From Bretschneidera sinensis (taxonomy: Eukaryota; Streptophyta; Magnoliopsida; Brassicales; Akaniaceae), in the NCBI GenBank assembly GCA_023935145.1, contig CM043699.1, positions 104,917,536 through 104,981,535 of the forward strand: DNA of 64,000 nucleotides. The letters run 5' to 3'. This document shows, piece by piece, positions 46,101 to 57,235 of the stretch. Under the pieces are notes generated by a model that worked only from the letters and a program-made list of their open reading frames with translations, was not told the DNA's origin and did not search any database. Position numbers and translations under genes: made by a program. How positions within the stretch are numbered: position 1 is the stretch's first letter; each line of letters begins with the position of its first letter.

Positions 46101-48817
46101 ATTTGATATTCTTGATCAAATTCAGTTCTCAATAATTAGGTCTACGTAAAATACTACTAGAGGGGCTTATATAGGTACGCAACGTAATCAGATAGAAAAT
46201 TAAACATAACCCAAATAGGAAGCTAAATCAAACCCTAATATCTAAGAAACTAGTAATATGTTATGAATTACCTAAATACCCACAATATAAAAATTACATA
46301 TTTCCCCTTAATTAAAAAGTATCCCATAACATTAAAACCCCAATACTTAATCTTCCACTCCTTCACTATTACTTTATTGGTCGGTTATGCTACGTAATAT
46401 AATTTGATATTTGGAGATATAATGTGATGCATACAGGTGTCCAATGATACCTAATGTCATGTTAGCATATAAATCATGCTTTTGATAATTGCAATCCTAC
46501 CTCTTTTGCTGAGCTCCAGAGCAACCTCTGCCAATTTAGGGGTATCATTAGCATATGATATTGAAACAGCTTGATAAATCATGCAAGAATGATTGATCGC
46601 TGAAAGTTTATGTTTTTTGGTAGTTACAAACAGAGCACCAGTCCTCTTCTGTCTAGGTTCAATGGAAAACCTGTTTGGAACTATAATGTTTGCGCTTTTT
46701 TGGGATCTGGTTATGGAATATGATAACTTTATAGTGGGAATTGAGTTGGGTTCTTTAGTCAGTTTTCATTTGTTTATTCGCCTATTTTTTCAGTTGTTTA
46801 TTCATCCATTCTCCCCCCTCCCTTTTGATGTTTTACTGAGATGATATTGTTTTTTCACATTTATTTTTAATTTCTTACCTCGAGTCTTTCAGTTTTTCCT
46901 TTCAAATCCCTCTGCTTTACTGTTCTCTTCTCTGTTTTTAAATCTGATGTTGCGATTGTAGATTGGAGTGAATAATTATTTTTTTGATAAGTATTGGAGT
47001 GAATAATTATTGGAAATGCTTATTTTTTCAAGAATGGAAATCTCTAGCATTACCATGTTACACTCAATGCTGAACTTCTTAGGATGTTAACTGAATCACT
47101 TAGTTTGAGCTAATAACTTGCATTTTCTTGTCTATGTTCAGCTGAATTTTTTTCTTTTATGTTCTTAAATTTTGGTCCAGTGAAATCATAGCTTTGCTGA
47201 TACCCAAAGCGCAATAAGTCATCTCGTACAAAAGCCTGGCCAAAGAACAACCCGATAGGAAATGAGAAACACACCCACCTATCTTTTTTCAAATGTAGCT
47301 AGTAGCCACGATTAGCAACACATTTCCTCTCCTTTGGAGAATGTCAATAGTAAAAATTTTCTCCCGATATGCTACCTAGACAAAGAAGCTAAAAACTAGC
47401 TCTCGAATATTTTTGAATTGCTTCATGGGCTTATATGCATTCTTTGAAAGTCTGATGTGGGATGATGTCTTGAAACAACTAGATCGCTATGTGGTAAAAT
47501 GAGTGATACTCTAAACCTTATTATTGTCAACTCTTTGGCCTTTCCAATTGTCTCATTGGCTGACTTTCCATTTCAGACACCATATCATCATAAGTAATGA
47601 GTTTCTCCAATATTGTGTTTGCTTTTTTTATTACATGCATTATATTTGTGTGAACACTTCACTGAATTGTGAAGGTATACCGAATTGTTGAGAAGTGAAT
47701 GATTGTTCCCCTGCATAATTTATTTTGCAATTGAAGGTCAAAGCAATATAATATTATCAATTTGTAGTTAGCAGTCACATCATGGATGGATTAAATTGGA
47801 CTCTTGGGCTGTAGACCGTTATTATGTACATAAATGCAGTTAATTACTGTATTAATGTTCTTATTCATTGCAATAGTCATGTAGTGCATTGCTTTGTACA
47901 ATTTCCTATCCTTATATGGTGTGTGCAAATTCAACTTTTTGGGCGTTTGTTTTGGATAATGACTCAGGATAATTATGCATATTCATTGTTTGGTGAGCAT
48001 GTTCTAGATCTAGATTTCCTATAGATAGTCGTTGTACATGGGTTGCACCCCCGTGATGGGCTTTTCTTTTTATACAATTTTACTTGTAAAAAAATGCTCT
48101 AGATCTAGATTATTGAACTGTTCGATTAATCTATTATACATATAAAGACAATCTCATTCATTGATATTGTTACCAGTGACACCTTCACACCAAGGCACTC
48201 TAACTGCCACTTCCATCACACCTTTCTGTTAACATCATATCAGCTACCATCACCACCACTTCACCATTCACCATGCTTTTATTTCCATCTTTATATGGCT
48301 TATAGGTGGTGACTTGTAGCAGTAGCAAGTATAGTTAGAATTTTATCGGGGAGTTGTGAGACATGAAGCTGTTGACTTGGCTTAGATATTTCAGACATGA
48401 GTTGGACTACCCAAAAACAAATGAAAGAGTAGGTTTAGGATGTCTTGCACTTCCAGGCAAGTAATTTTCTTAGTCTAAAGTGACTCTGAAAAATGTAGTA
48501 TCCTTGGGACAAGAATCTAAGAAACAAATGTCAATTTTTTAAAACTTTGGTCTCAACTTTTGATGGTTTAGGGTTGGTGTGGTGCATGTTAGGGCCATTT
48601 CTCATGCGTATACTTCAGTATGATAGTAATTTTCTTAATCTTTGGTTTCATTTCTTGCTTTAATAGTTTGATTTATTTTCCTTTCATTTCGCAGAAATTT
48701 GGTTAATGAGACAAGAATTTTCTTTTAGTTTCTTGGTTCTGATCCTGTATATGCTGGAATCTTGAGTTTGTAGTCGCAGGCCAACATCTGATGGTTCCTA
48801 TGCAAGGCATGGAATAA
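43118..48817 (+). CDS. NF-YB: Nuclear transcription factor Y subunit B (NF-YB, non-LEC1 type)
   Basis: Histone-fold subunit that pairs with NF-YC and, with NF-YA, binds CCAAT boxes. Exons: 43118-43347, 43633-43762, 44109-44135 (or only 44130-44135), 44285-44359, 44502-44552, 48780-48817. Start chosen at the Met of MAEQHASAG, in a good context (GAGATGG). An in-frame ATG lies 18 bp upstream. The B core spans residues ~31-120 ([54 protein letters not shown]). Lys57 stands where LEC1-type proteins have Asp, so this is the broadly expressed class. The last exon encodes [11 protein letters not shown], the family C-terminus, but its phase does not fit the donor at 44552/44553. Read as drawn, the protein would end three residues after that junction (~174 aa). 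Core gene confident, C-terminus uncertain. Confidence 0.93.
46962..47011 (-). mobile_element. 12-bp micro-insertion with 19-bp target duplication
   Basis: ATTGGAGTGAATAATTATT occurs perfectly at 46962-46980 and 46993-47011, separated only by TTTTTGATAAGT. Reverse-complemented, this is ACTTATCAAAAA, almost the same tail as at 37731 and 48080. Insertion in minus orientation. Confidence 0.6.
47999..48111 (+). mobile_element. 77-bp truncated LINE-like tail with 18-bp target duplication
   Basis: ATGTTCTAGATCTAGATT (47999-48016) and ATGCTCTAGATCTAGATT (48094-48111) flank an insert. The insert contains TTGTACATGGGTTGCACCCCC, a TTTTTATACAATTT stretch and TACTTGTAAAAAAA at the end, as in the 3' ends of plant L1-type LINEs. 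Confidence 0.7.
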
Positions 48818-49299
48818 CGTCTGCTCCTCATCAACATATTTTATTATTTAAATCCCATTCAAGAATCTTGTTTAGTGCCTGCAGCAAATGTTGTATCAAA
48901 ATATTGCGCGGACATTTTGTGTGTTTTCTGTCATCTTGTGTCCACAGTTATTTTCTGGTAAGATTTGTATATTGTCTTTTAGAATAAAGTGACTATTTGA
49001 AGAAGTATAGTACATCTTGAGAGGATAAATTTTCCTATGATTCTTAGAACGGGCCCTTTGCAATCTTTCGAATCTTCTGTTCTGAAAATGATTGGGAGAC
49101 TGTCTTTTCGATATAATTCTGGACGATGAATGGATGAATAGATTGGATATGTTTATTCTATTATTTTTGTTGAGTAGTTTTTTTTTCTTCTTTTCAGTTG
49201 ATTGGTGATTTTCATCTGGACATATGGAAGGTCTCCTAGTTGTATCCTCTGATGGCGTGATGATTGTTATTTCATTTTTATACCTTTTCATAGACGATG
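48818..49299 (+). other. NF-YB 3' UTR and downstream flank
   Basis: AT-rich trailer after the TAA at 48815-48817, running up to the border of Copia C. I see no unambiguous polyadenylation signal. Confidence 0.5.
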
Positions 49300-49309
49300 T
49301 TGTTTGCTA

Positions 49310-49426
49310 GAGGAAACAAGTTGTCAAAATTATTAGAGTGAATACCCTACTAACTCTAAGGCCATTAGTCATATTTATATAGAATTGAATAATGAGAAAG
49401 TACAAAAATACCCTCATACTCTAATA
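49310..49426 (-). repeat. Probable 3' LTR of Copia C
   Basis: Follows the polypurine tract on the minus strand (TATTAGAGTATGAGGG...). Its 5' partner is not in the window, so the edges cannot be fixed. The very short length is inferred. Confidence 0.35.
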
Positions 49427-49562
49427 CTCCTCCCTAAGTTGGAGCATGTGTTATATGCATAAACTTGTTACATATAGGTTTAATTTGAGTCCCATCTAAG
49501 GGTTTAGTGAAGATATCGACTAACTAATTTGCATATTTTACATGTCTTGTGCGAATCACATC

Positions 49563-50563
49563 TTATAACAATTTTTCCCAAACAACATGACATTCCACCT
49601 CAATAAGCTTTGTCCTCTCATGAAGTACAAGATTAATTGCAATATGAATAGCAGCATGGTTATCACAGGTTAAACTCATAGGCCAAGACCGAGGAAACCT
49701 AAGTTCAGCTAGAATCTGCTTTAACCATACTAACTCGTAGGTAGTATGAGCCATAGCTCAGTATTCAGACTCCGCATTAGACCTCACAATCACTATTTGC
49801 TTCTTATTTTTCCATGACACCAGATTATCTACAACAAACACACAATATCATGTGGTAGATCTTTAATCTGATGGAGAACCTATCCAATCTGCATCAGTAT
49901 ATCCCTCAATCTGAGTATGACCATGATTATGATATAACAAACCACAACTAGGAGCACTCTTAAGATATCTAGTCCATAACTAGTCCATGGAGCATCAAGA
50001 AACTGACTAACCACACTTGTAGCAAAAACAATATCAGGTCTAGTGACAGTTAAGTAATTCAATTTCCCAACCAAGCGTTTATATGGTCTTGGGTCAGTCA
50101 ACAACTCACCTTGATCAACTGAAAGTTTTGTATTGAGATTCATATGATTATCTATGGGCTTGCACCCTAACATCCTTGTATCACTCAATAGATCCAATAC
50201 ATATTTTGGCTGAGACAAAGAAATACAATGATGATAACGTGCAACCTCAATACCTAGAAAGTATCTTAGTTGTCCAAGATCCTTGATTTGAAACTTGTTA
50301 CCAAGAAACTGTTTCAAGGCTTGAATACCTTCTTTATCATCTCTTGTATCTCTTGTGATGACGATATCATCCACATATACAATCAAAAGAATCTTGATTG
50401 ACGCACTATGTCTATAAAACACAGAGTAGTCTATTCCACATATAGTCGAACCAAAATCAATCGCCACCTCACTAAACTTTCCAAACCAAGCTCTAGGAGA
50501 CTGTTTCAATCCATACAAAGATATCTTCAAATGACATACTAACCTAGACTCCCCCTGAACAAC
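49563..50563 (-). pseudogene. Copia C reverse transcriptase C-part and RNase H
   Basis: 50530-49880 starts at the SLYGLKQSPRAWFGKF motif and includes ILLIVYVDDIVITRDTRDD, the catalytic YVDD, and the LSVDQGE/RPYKRLVGKLNYLTVTRPD region. 49754-49563 has the RNase H end (LTCDNHAAIHIAINLVLHERTK). Stops separate the two. The upstream half of the RT lies beyond Gypsy D at 58890-59146. Confidence 0.85.
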
Positions 50564-51884
50564 TGTAATACCCGTATTCGTGAAGTGAAGGTAAAAAAGT
50601 AATTTAATAAATATGACATGAAATTTAAATAATATATTTGCGCGAAGGATTTAGTATTGAATAAAATAATTCTTTTGATTAAAAAAAAATTTTGGGACGT
50701 GGATGCCATTAAAAGAAAAGAAAAAAAAAGAGGACGTCTAGAACATCCAGAAGGAAAGGGAAAAAAAGTTTTAAAAAAAAAATCAACCAAAGTAAAAAAA
50801 AAAAGGTGGAAGTAGGTGGCAAAACCTGCTGCCAAGCCAAAGTGAAAGAAATTGTAGGTTTGACACATTTTTTGTGTCATGGCAGTGAGTTAAGAGAGGG
50901 GGGGGGGGGGGGTCTGTGTGTTGAGTTTGAAATGTTTTTTGGAGGTTGCACGTTGCAAATTCTTGGAGACTTTTGGGAGGGGGCCGCTGAGGCCAAAGCA
51001 ATTTTTTTTTTGTACATATACTCCTAGTTTCTTTCAATCTCTCGTTTTTCTTTAAACACTTGAGGACCCAAAGAAATACTGAAAGAGCAAAATTTTGAAG
51101 AGATTTACAGCAGAATTTCATAGAGAATCAGGAAAAGCGATCAGAAAAACAGAAGATAATAACATAATGTTTATTTTTGAATTTCTGACATTTATGAAGT
51201 TTCCCTGAATTCAAAGTGGGAATTTTCAAAGTGTGTAGTTTACAAAGAATTGAAGAATAAATTATAAATTTAATATAAATACGATGTCAGGTGTTGACGA
51301 TCTACAACCAGAGAAATTTCTGAGAGAAACAGGAAATGCAAGGAGGTGATCCACGGGTAGCTTTAAGAGCTACGCAGTGAGTTGGATTTACTTTAAGTAG
51401 TCTAAATAAAAATGAAAAAATTAGTGATAATATTAAAATAAATTATTAACTTATGTTGTGGTGATAGATAAAGATTTGGTTGATAATTATGATATGAATT
51501 TCGGACATATAGGAAATTTTTATGAGATAAATAATATTTTTGGAATAATAAGTTGATTTAACAATCAAAGCGATAAGTGAAATTCTTGATGAGTTATATT
51601 GATGTTTTAATACGAATTTTGATGAGATGAGTTTTAGTGGATCTTGACAAACTTTGATGGAGGATTTGATATGATTTGGGATGAAATTTAGTGGATCTTG
51701 ACAAGTTTATATGATTTGGGGACGAGAGGAATTTAATAGAATTTTTGTTATATAAATTTGAGAATAATCAGGATAGTCAATTTAAGTGTTTTGAATTTAT
51801 ATATTGTTTTTATATTACTGTTTATATGTATATTTCATATCATTGCTCATATGTATACGCATTAAATGAGAAAGAAAAGATTCG

Positions 51885-52110
51885 GGAAGGCAACTGGTCT
51901 AATGAAAATGAAAGAATCGAGAAGGCAGCCGGTCTAATTGAAAAACCGTGCCAGTCGGTATATGTTGAAAATAAATTCTGTGGCAGCCGAAAAAAGCTGA
52001 AAGAACCAGGAAGGCAGCTGGTCTTATGAGAATGAAAGAATCGGGATGGCAGTCGGTCTAAATGAGAATGAAAAAATCGGGAAGGCAGTCTGTCTAAGAT
52101 AATAACAACC
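51885..52110. repeat. Short tandem repeats of the GGCAGCCGGTCTAATGA type
   Basis: About six loosely conserved copies of GGGAAGGCAGCCGGTCTAATGAGAATGAAAGAAT-like sequence. The same words occur at 26755-26905 in the solo LTR and, reversed, at 62580-62775 in LTR E, so they are a family feature. Confidence 0.75.
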
Positions 52111-52180
52111 GGTCGATAGGTGAGAAGACATTCTCATCATAATCATTCATGCACTGCATATGTTTTTAATTATTGCTTAC

Positions 52181-52410
52181 ATTATTGAAATGCTGATGTG
52201 TGGTGTATTAATCGTGAATTTAATTATAGATGGTTGAGTCTCACAGAAAGAGACAGTTATGGTGATAAGATTATTGAAATGCTGAGGTGTGGTGTATTAT
52301 TGTGAATTTAATTATAGATGGTTGAGTCTCACAGAAAGGGACAGTTATAGTGATAAGATTATTGAAATACTGATCTGTGGTGTGTTATTGTTATGGTAAT
52401 AAGAACTATC
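52181..52410. repeat. 88-89-bp tandem repeat in the 5' LTR of D
   Basis: Units begin ATTATTGAAAT at 52181, 52270 and 52358. Two are full, with GATGGTTGAGTCTCACAGAAAG inside, and the third is partial. The solo LTR has only one such unit (27030-27060). Confidence 0.85.
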
Positions 52411-52965
52411 TAAATGGTAGACTTTATGATGTGAACCTCATTCGCGAGGTAATTATAAAATAACGGATGGTCTTGAAGTGAACCAATAAATAAGAAGAAG
52501 AGATTGATAGAGAATGAATCTTTTGACATGTGTAGTGATAGTAGAATGATAGTATCAGGCTATGAGAGATATAAATGATTAAATATTGAAAGACCATTTA
52601 TACAAGTGAATACTTTTAGTAAATTTAATTCACTGAGCTTGTGAAGCTCACTCCTCATTGTACAATGATTTCAGGTAGCAGGCAGGACAAAATAGTTTGG
52701 TGAGTTGAGGTTTAGAAGAAATCACTTTCTATAAGCCACTTACATGTCAACATCCTCAGACTAATGAGAAAATAAAATGAAAAATATATTTGTAAATATT
52801 CATGCATTTTACGTTGTATAGAATGTTTAAAGATCGGATTGATGTAAAAAATTTCTTTTGGATGTTGTTTATTTTTATTGTTGCATACATGTGTCATGCT
52901 GGAATTTTCAAAATGTGATGACACCGTCTCGAGGGTGGCCAACCCGGGATAGGTCATTACAATTT

Positions 52966-52977
52966 TGGTATCAGAGC
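52966..52977 (+). other. Primer binding site of Gypsy D
   Basis: TGGTATCAGAGC, complementary to initiator tRNA-Met, four bases after the 5' LTR. Confidence 0.9.
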
Positions 52978-53399
52978 ATTAGGTTTTATGATTCTGTAGA
53001 CTGCATAAAAAGTATGAAAGTGAAAGATTAAAATAAATTATATTTTAATGAACAGTATGAGGATGACACATGGACGCACTAGAGCTAGAGTTAAAGTTAT
53101 TGATTTAAGAGGGCGTGGTAGGCCCACAATATTTTTGACAAGTTGATGTTGAGTCTGAATCTGTAGTTTCTAGAAGGGAACATGTTGATATTATGATTGA
53201 TATTAGTAAAATAAATGATATTAGTAAAGGTATGAGAGAATCTGAGGTTGAAAGAGATGAGCTAAGATAAACTCTTGCACCTACTCTTGAGAAGTGAAGG
53301 TAATAAATGATAGAGTTGATAGCTTATAGCATAGACTTGATGAACATGTTAGAGCAGTGCCTGAGGTTGTTAATCCAGTAATGGTAAATGTTCAAAGGG

Positions 53400-54560
53400 G
53401 AAAAGTGAGTTTATACATGAGATGCAAAAAGATTATTTTGTTAGATATATTAAGTTGAATGCCTTGTTGCTTAAAGGATCTAGGAATCCTTTTACGCATG
53501 AGTTTCAGGAGAAACATATAGAGAGATTATTTGGTATTTTACCAGTAACTGACAGACAGATGGTTGCCTTTGCTTCGTTTGAGTTAGAAAGAGAAATTTT
53601 GGAATGGTGGAAGGATATTCTTCTTAAGGTAAGTGCAGATGTTGTTAGACTCTTAACCTGGAATAGGTTTAAGGAGGTTTTCTTTGATAAACACTTTTCT
53701 TAGATCTTTAGAGCCTAACAAGATAGAAGTTTTATTTATTTGAAGCAAATGGGTTGACTGTGGCTCAGTATGATAGGAGATTTGTGGCTTCGTCGAGGTT
53801 TGAACTGAAAATAGTATACCCAGGGGAGAAGAAGTGTAAGAGGTTTATAGATGAACTATGTTTTAAGATTTGATCAAAATTATCTTACATGAGGCATATG
53901 AATTATATGAGATTGATGGATATATCATTTCAGATTGAGAGAAACGTGATGGAGTTTAAGGGAAAGAGAAAGAGTGGTTAAAAAAGCTTAGACATAAAGG
54001 TTATAGAGGTAGTAGTAGTATGAGTGTATAGGGTGAGAGACCACCCCAAATGAGGCGTTCCTTGTCATAGAGAACTGAAGTATAGAGTCAGAGGAAAGCA
54101 GGATATCTGTATTACTTCTGTAGCTCAGAATACTATTGGTGGGACCCTTAGATTTGGGAGACATGTTATGGGAACTGGGAATCATGGCAGAGGAAGTATG
54201 CCACCAAAAAGAAGTGGTAATCTGACGTATGATTGAGAGATAAAAGTTTGTTATAGATATATTCAGATTAGATTTTTATCCCAGAATTGTCAAAATTTGA
54301 AGTGCTTTATGTGTGGAGAAGGTGGACATGTCAATGTTGGTTGATCTTGATGCAACCCATTCTTTTGCATCAAGTATTCATATGAAGTCTATTGAAGTAT
54401 TTCTTAGTCTTCAGATGCAAAATATTTCTGTTGAAGTTCCCACTAGAGGTAGAATGATAATCATAAATGTTTACAGGGGTTTTGTGATTCATATCAGTGA
54501 TAGAGAATCTGAAACTGAGGTATTGTCTTTGAATATGATATAATTTCATTTAATTTTGAG
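53400..54560 (+). pseudogene. Gypsy D gag and protease remnants
   Basis: 53422-53703 is the retrotransposon gag domain (FTHEFQEKHIERLFGILPVTD, TWNRFKEVFFDKHF). After several stops a CCHC-type knuckle (CFMCGEGGHVN) lies near 54303-54335, followed by the protease at 54313-54543, where the usual D-S/T-G-A-T-H is read as DLDATHSF. The changed active site makes the protease dead. Confidence 0.82.
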
Positions 54561-54899
54561 AATGACGTATTACACTTGGATTGACTGTTCCAGTAAGAAG
54601 GTAGTATTCAAGATATAGACGAGAGATACTTTCTAACTATCTTATTTTTGCTCTGGCCACTAAGAGATGGTTGAAGAAGGGTTTTAAGGAGTATTGGGCA
54701 TACATAATGGATTCTAAAAAGGAAAATAGGAAGTTAGAATAAATCTTAGTGGTGAAAAGATTTTTCTAGTGTAATTCTTGATGAGTTGACTAGGTTGCCT
54801 CCCAGTAGGGAGATTAGATTCTCTATTGATGTGATACCAGGATCATCACATATATTAGCACCCTACAGAATGACGTCAGCTGAATTGAGAGAGTTGAAC

Positions 54900-57200
54900 G
54901 TACCATTTTAAATTTTTTTGGATAAACAATTTATCGGACCTAATGTGTTTGGGGAGCCCTGTGTTGTTCGTGAAGAAGGAAGATGGAACGATAAGAGTGT
55001 GTATAGACTACAAATAGTTGAATAATAACAAATTTTTTCCCAGGATAAAAAGAATTGTTTGAGCAGTTGCAAGGAGTGAGAGTAATTTCTAAGATAAACC
55101 TGAGATCAAGTTATCACCATTTAAGGATAGAGAAAGGAGACGTGCCTAAGACTGTTTTTAGGATATGTTATGGTCATAAGTTTGTTGTGATGTCATTTGG
55201 ACTGACTAATGTTCCAGACACATTCATGGACTTGATGACCAAAATGTCTGAACCATTTCTTGATAATCTTGTGGTTGTGATCAGTAATGACATTTTGATA
55301 TATTCTAAGAAGGAAGAACAACATATGAAACATTAGACAGTGTGTTAGAGATTCTGAGGAGAGAGAATTTATATGCAAAGTTTTCTAAATATGAGTTTCG
55401 GCTGAAGGACATATCTTTCTTGGAACATGTAATATTGGGAAACGGCATAATAGATGATCTACAAAAGGTAGAGGCAATGTTAAGTTGGGTAAAACCAACT
55501 AAGGTGACTAAGATTAGGATCTTCTTGGGATTAGCTGGTTATTATAGAAGATTCTTTCAGAATTTTTCTATTATTATAATATTGTTATATAGACTGACCA
55601 AGAAAGATGTGAGATTTGTATGGTGAGGGAAGTGTGAGAAAAATTTTCAATTTCTAAAGGAGAAATTGACTACAGTTCTAGTATTGATGTTTCTTCCTGG
55701 TGATGAAGGATTTGTGGTGTATAGTGATATGTCACATCAATGATTGGGATATATGTAATATAGGAAAGCTGCGGCCCATACTTCTAGGCAATTGAAGATT
55801 CATGATAGGAATTACCATACTCATGACTTAGTATTGGCAGGTAGAGTGTTTACTTTAAAAGATTGGGGACATTATCTGAATGGACCCACTTGGGAGATAT
55901 TCATGGGTTATAAGAGTTTGACATACTTACCTACCTATAGAGGGTTGGATTTGAAGCAAAGATGGTAGATGGAGTTGATTAGTAACGATGATTGTACAAT
56001 TTACTATCATCTAGAAAATGAGAAGGTGATAGCTGATGCATTGAATAGGAAGTTTACAATAAGGTTAACCGCTATTGGGAGTCCTGATATGAAATTAATG
56101 ATAGATTTAAAAGAGATAATAATGAAGTTGAATAACAGTGTAAAGGATCATGGATAAAGAATATAGTTGTACAGCCATCCATAGTAAAATGCTTTAGAAA
56201 TACACGGTAGAGATGAAGAGATAAAAAAGATTAAGCATTGAGTGCTTACTAGAAAGCAGTATAAGTTCAAAATTTGAAATGATGGTATCATGATCTTGGA
56301 ACATAGAAATAGTATTCCCAATAATATGGAGTTGAGAAAAGAAATAAGGAGAGAGACACATAATGATGTAGATTTGATGCAATCAAGTAACAATAAGATG
56401 TACACAAGATTGAGATAGAATTTTCTGATGGTCAGGATTGAAGAGGGAATAGCTGATAGAAAGAATTATTAGAGTACTAGAAGATATATTAAGGGCAAAG
56501 GTGATGAGTTTCTCAGTAAGTTAGGATGCTTACATGCCATCAATTGAAATTGCTGATAATAATCAGTAACAAACTAATATTGGGATGGCATCGATTGAGG
56601 CATTGTATGGTCGGAGGTGTAGAACTCCTTTATGATTGGAAGAAATGAGAGAGAGAAATATATCTGGTCCATCAATTATTGAGTCAACAATTGAAAAGAT
56701 CAAATTTATTAGAGAGAACCGTAAAGCAGCCCAGAGTAGACCTCTTAAGTCTCAAGTAGGTGATTGAGTGTGTTGAAAAATATCTCAATGAAAAGGTGTA
56801 TTGAAATTTAAAAAAGGAAAGGAAAGTTGAGACCGAGGTATGTGGGACCCTATGAAGTTGTTGAGAAAGTTGGGCTAGTTGTGGGTAGCCTGGACTTCCT
56901 TCCGGAATTAAAACATTTATATAATGTAATTCATGTTTTACTTTTAAGAAAGTGTTTACATGACGTTTTGAGATAAGCTATAGAAATTCAGAAAGATGGG
57001 GTGTATGTACAAGTACCAGTGAGAATTTTAGACGAAAGAACAAATATTGTATAAAAAAAATAATCTAAAATTAAAATTAATTAATTTTCATTTGTTTAAG
57101 TTCTGTGGCGGAATAAAGATGTGGAAGAGATTACATGAAAGCATGAGAAAATTTATGAAGAAGTATTATTCACATTTGTTTTTGTAGTAAAGTAAGAAAA
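54900..57200 (+). pseudogene. Gypsy D RT, RNase H, partial integrase and chromodomain
   Basis: 55055-55336 holds the RT (INLRSSYHHLRI, VMSFGLTNVPDTFM). The catalytic pair is changed to SND in VVVISNDILIYSKK. 55342-55626 continues the RT end and connection (FLGLAGYYRRFFQNFS). An RNase H remnant follows to about 56155. Most of the integrase core is missing. Its C-terminal GRRCRTPL motif is near 56600, and a chromodomain-like end (VPVRILDERT, then VLWRNKDVEEIT in another frame) lies at about 57015-57150. Many stops. Confidence 0.8.
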
Positions 57201-57235
57201 TTTCGGGGACGAAATTTTTGTAAGGTAGGTAGAAT

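Larger units (their letters stand above)
44553..48779. other. 4.2-kb last intron of NF-YB
   Basis: The GTAATT donor follows exon 5 and the TCGCAG acceptor precedes the final short exon. It contains a TATC microsatellite (44588-44605), a GC-rich inverted patch (44640-44685) and two truncated retroposon tails (46962-47011, 47999-48111). It holds no independent gene I can support. It is much longer than the other introns of the gene (113-346 bp). Confidence 0.7.
50564..52961 (+). repeat. 5' LTR of Gypsy D, 2398 bp
   Basis: TG...CA ends. Internal features: a 14-15-bp poly-G run (about 50898-50912), short repeats of the GGAAGGCAG.CGGTCTAA type (51885-52110) and an 88-89-bp tandem repeat (52181-52410). 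Confidence 0.9.

Noticed and set aside
46593..46844. 83-codon frame with hydrophobic stretches
   Set aside because: Inside the last NF-YB intron, no homology I recognise, Phe/Leu-rich as expected of T-rich DNA.
53988..54185. Minus-strand frame opposite Gypsy D gag
   Set aside because: Shadow of the degenerate gag-protease region.
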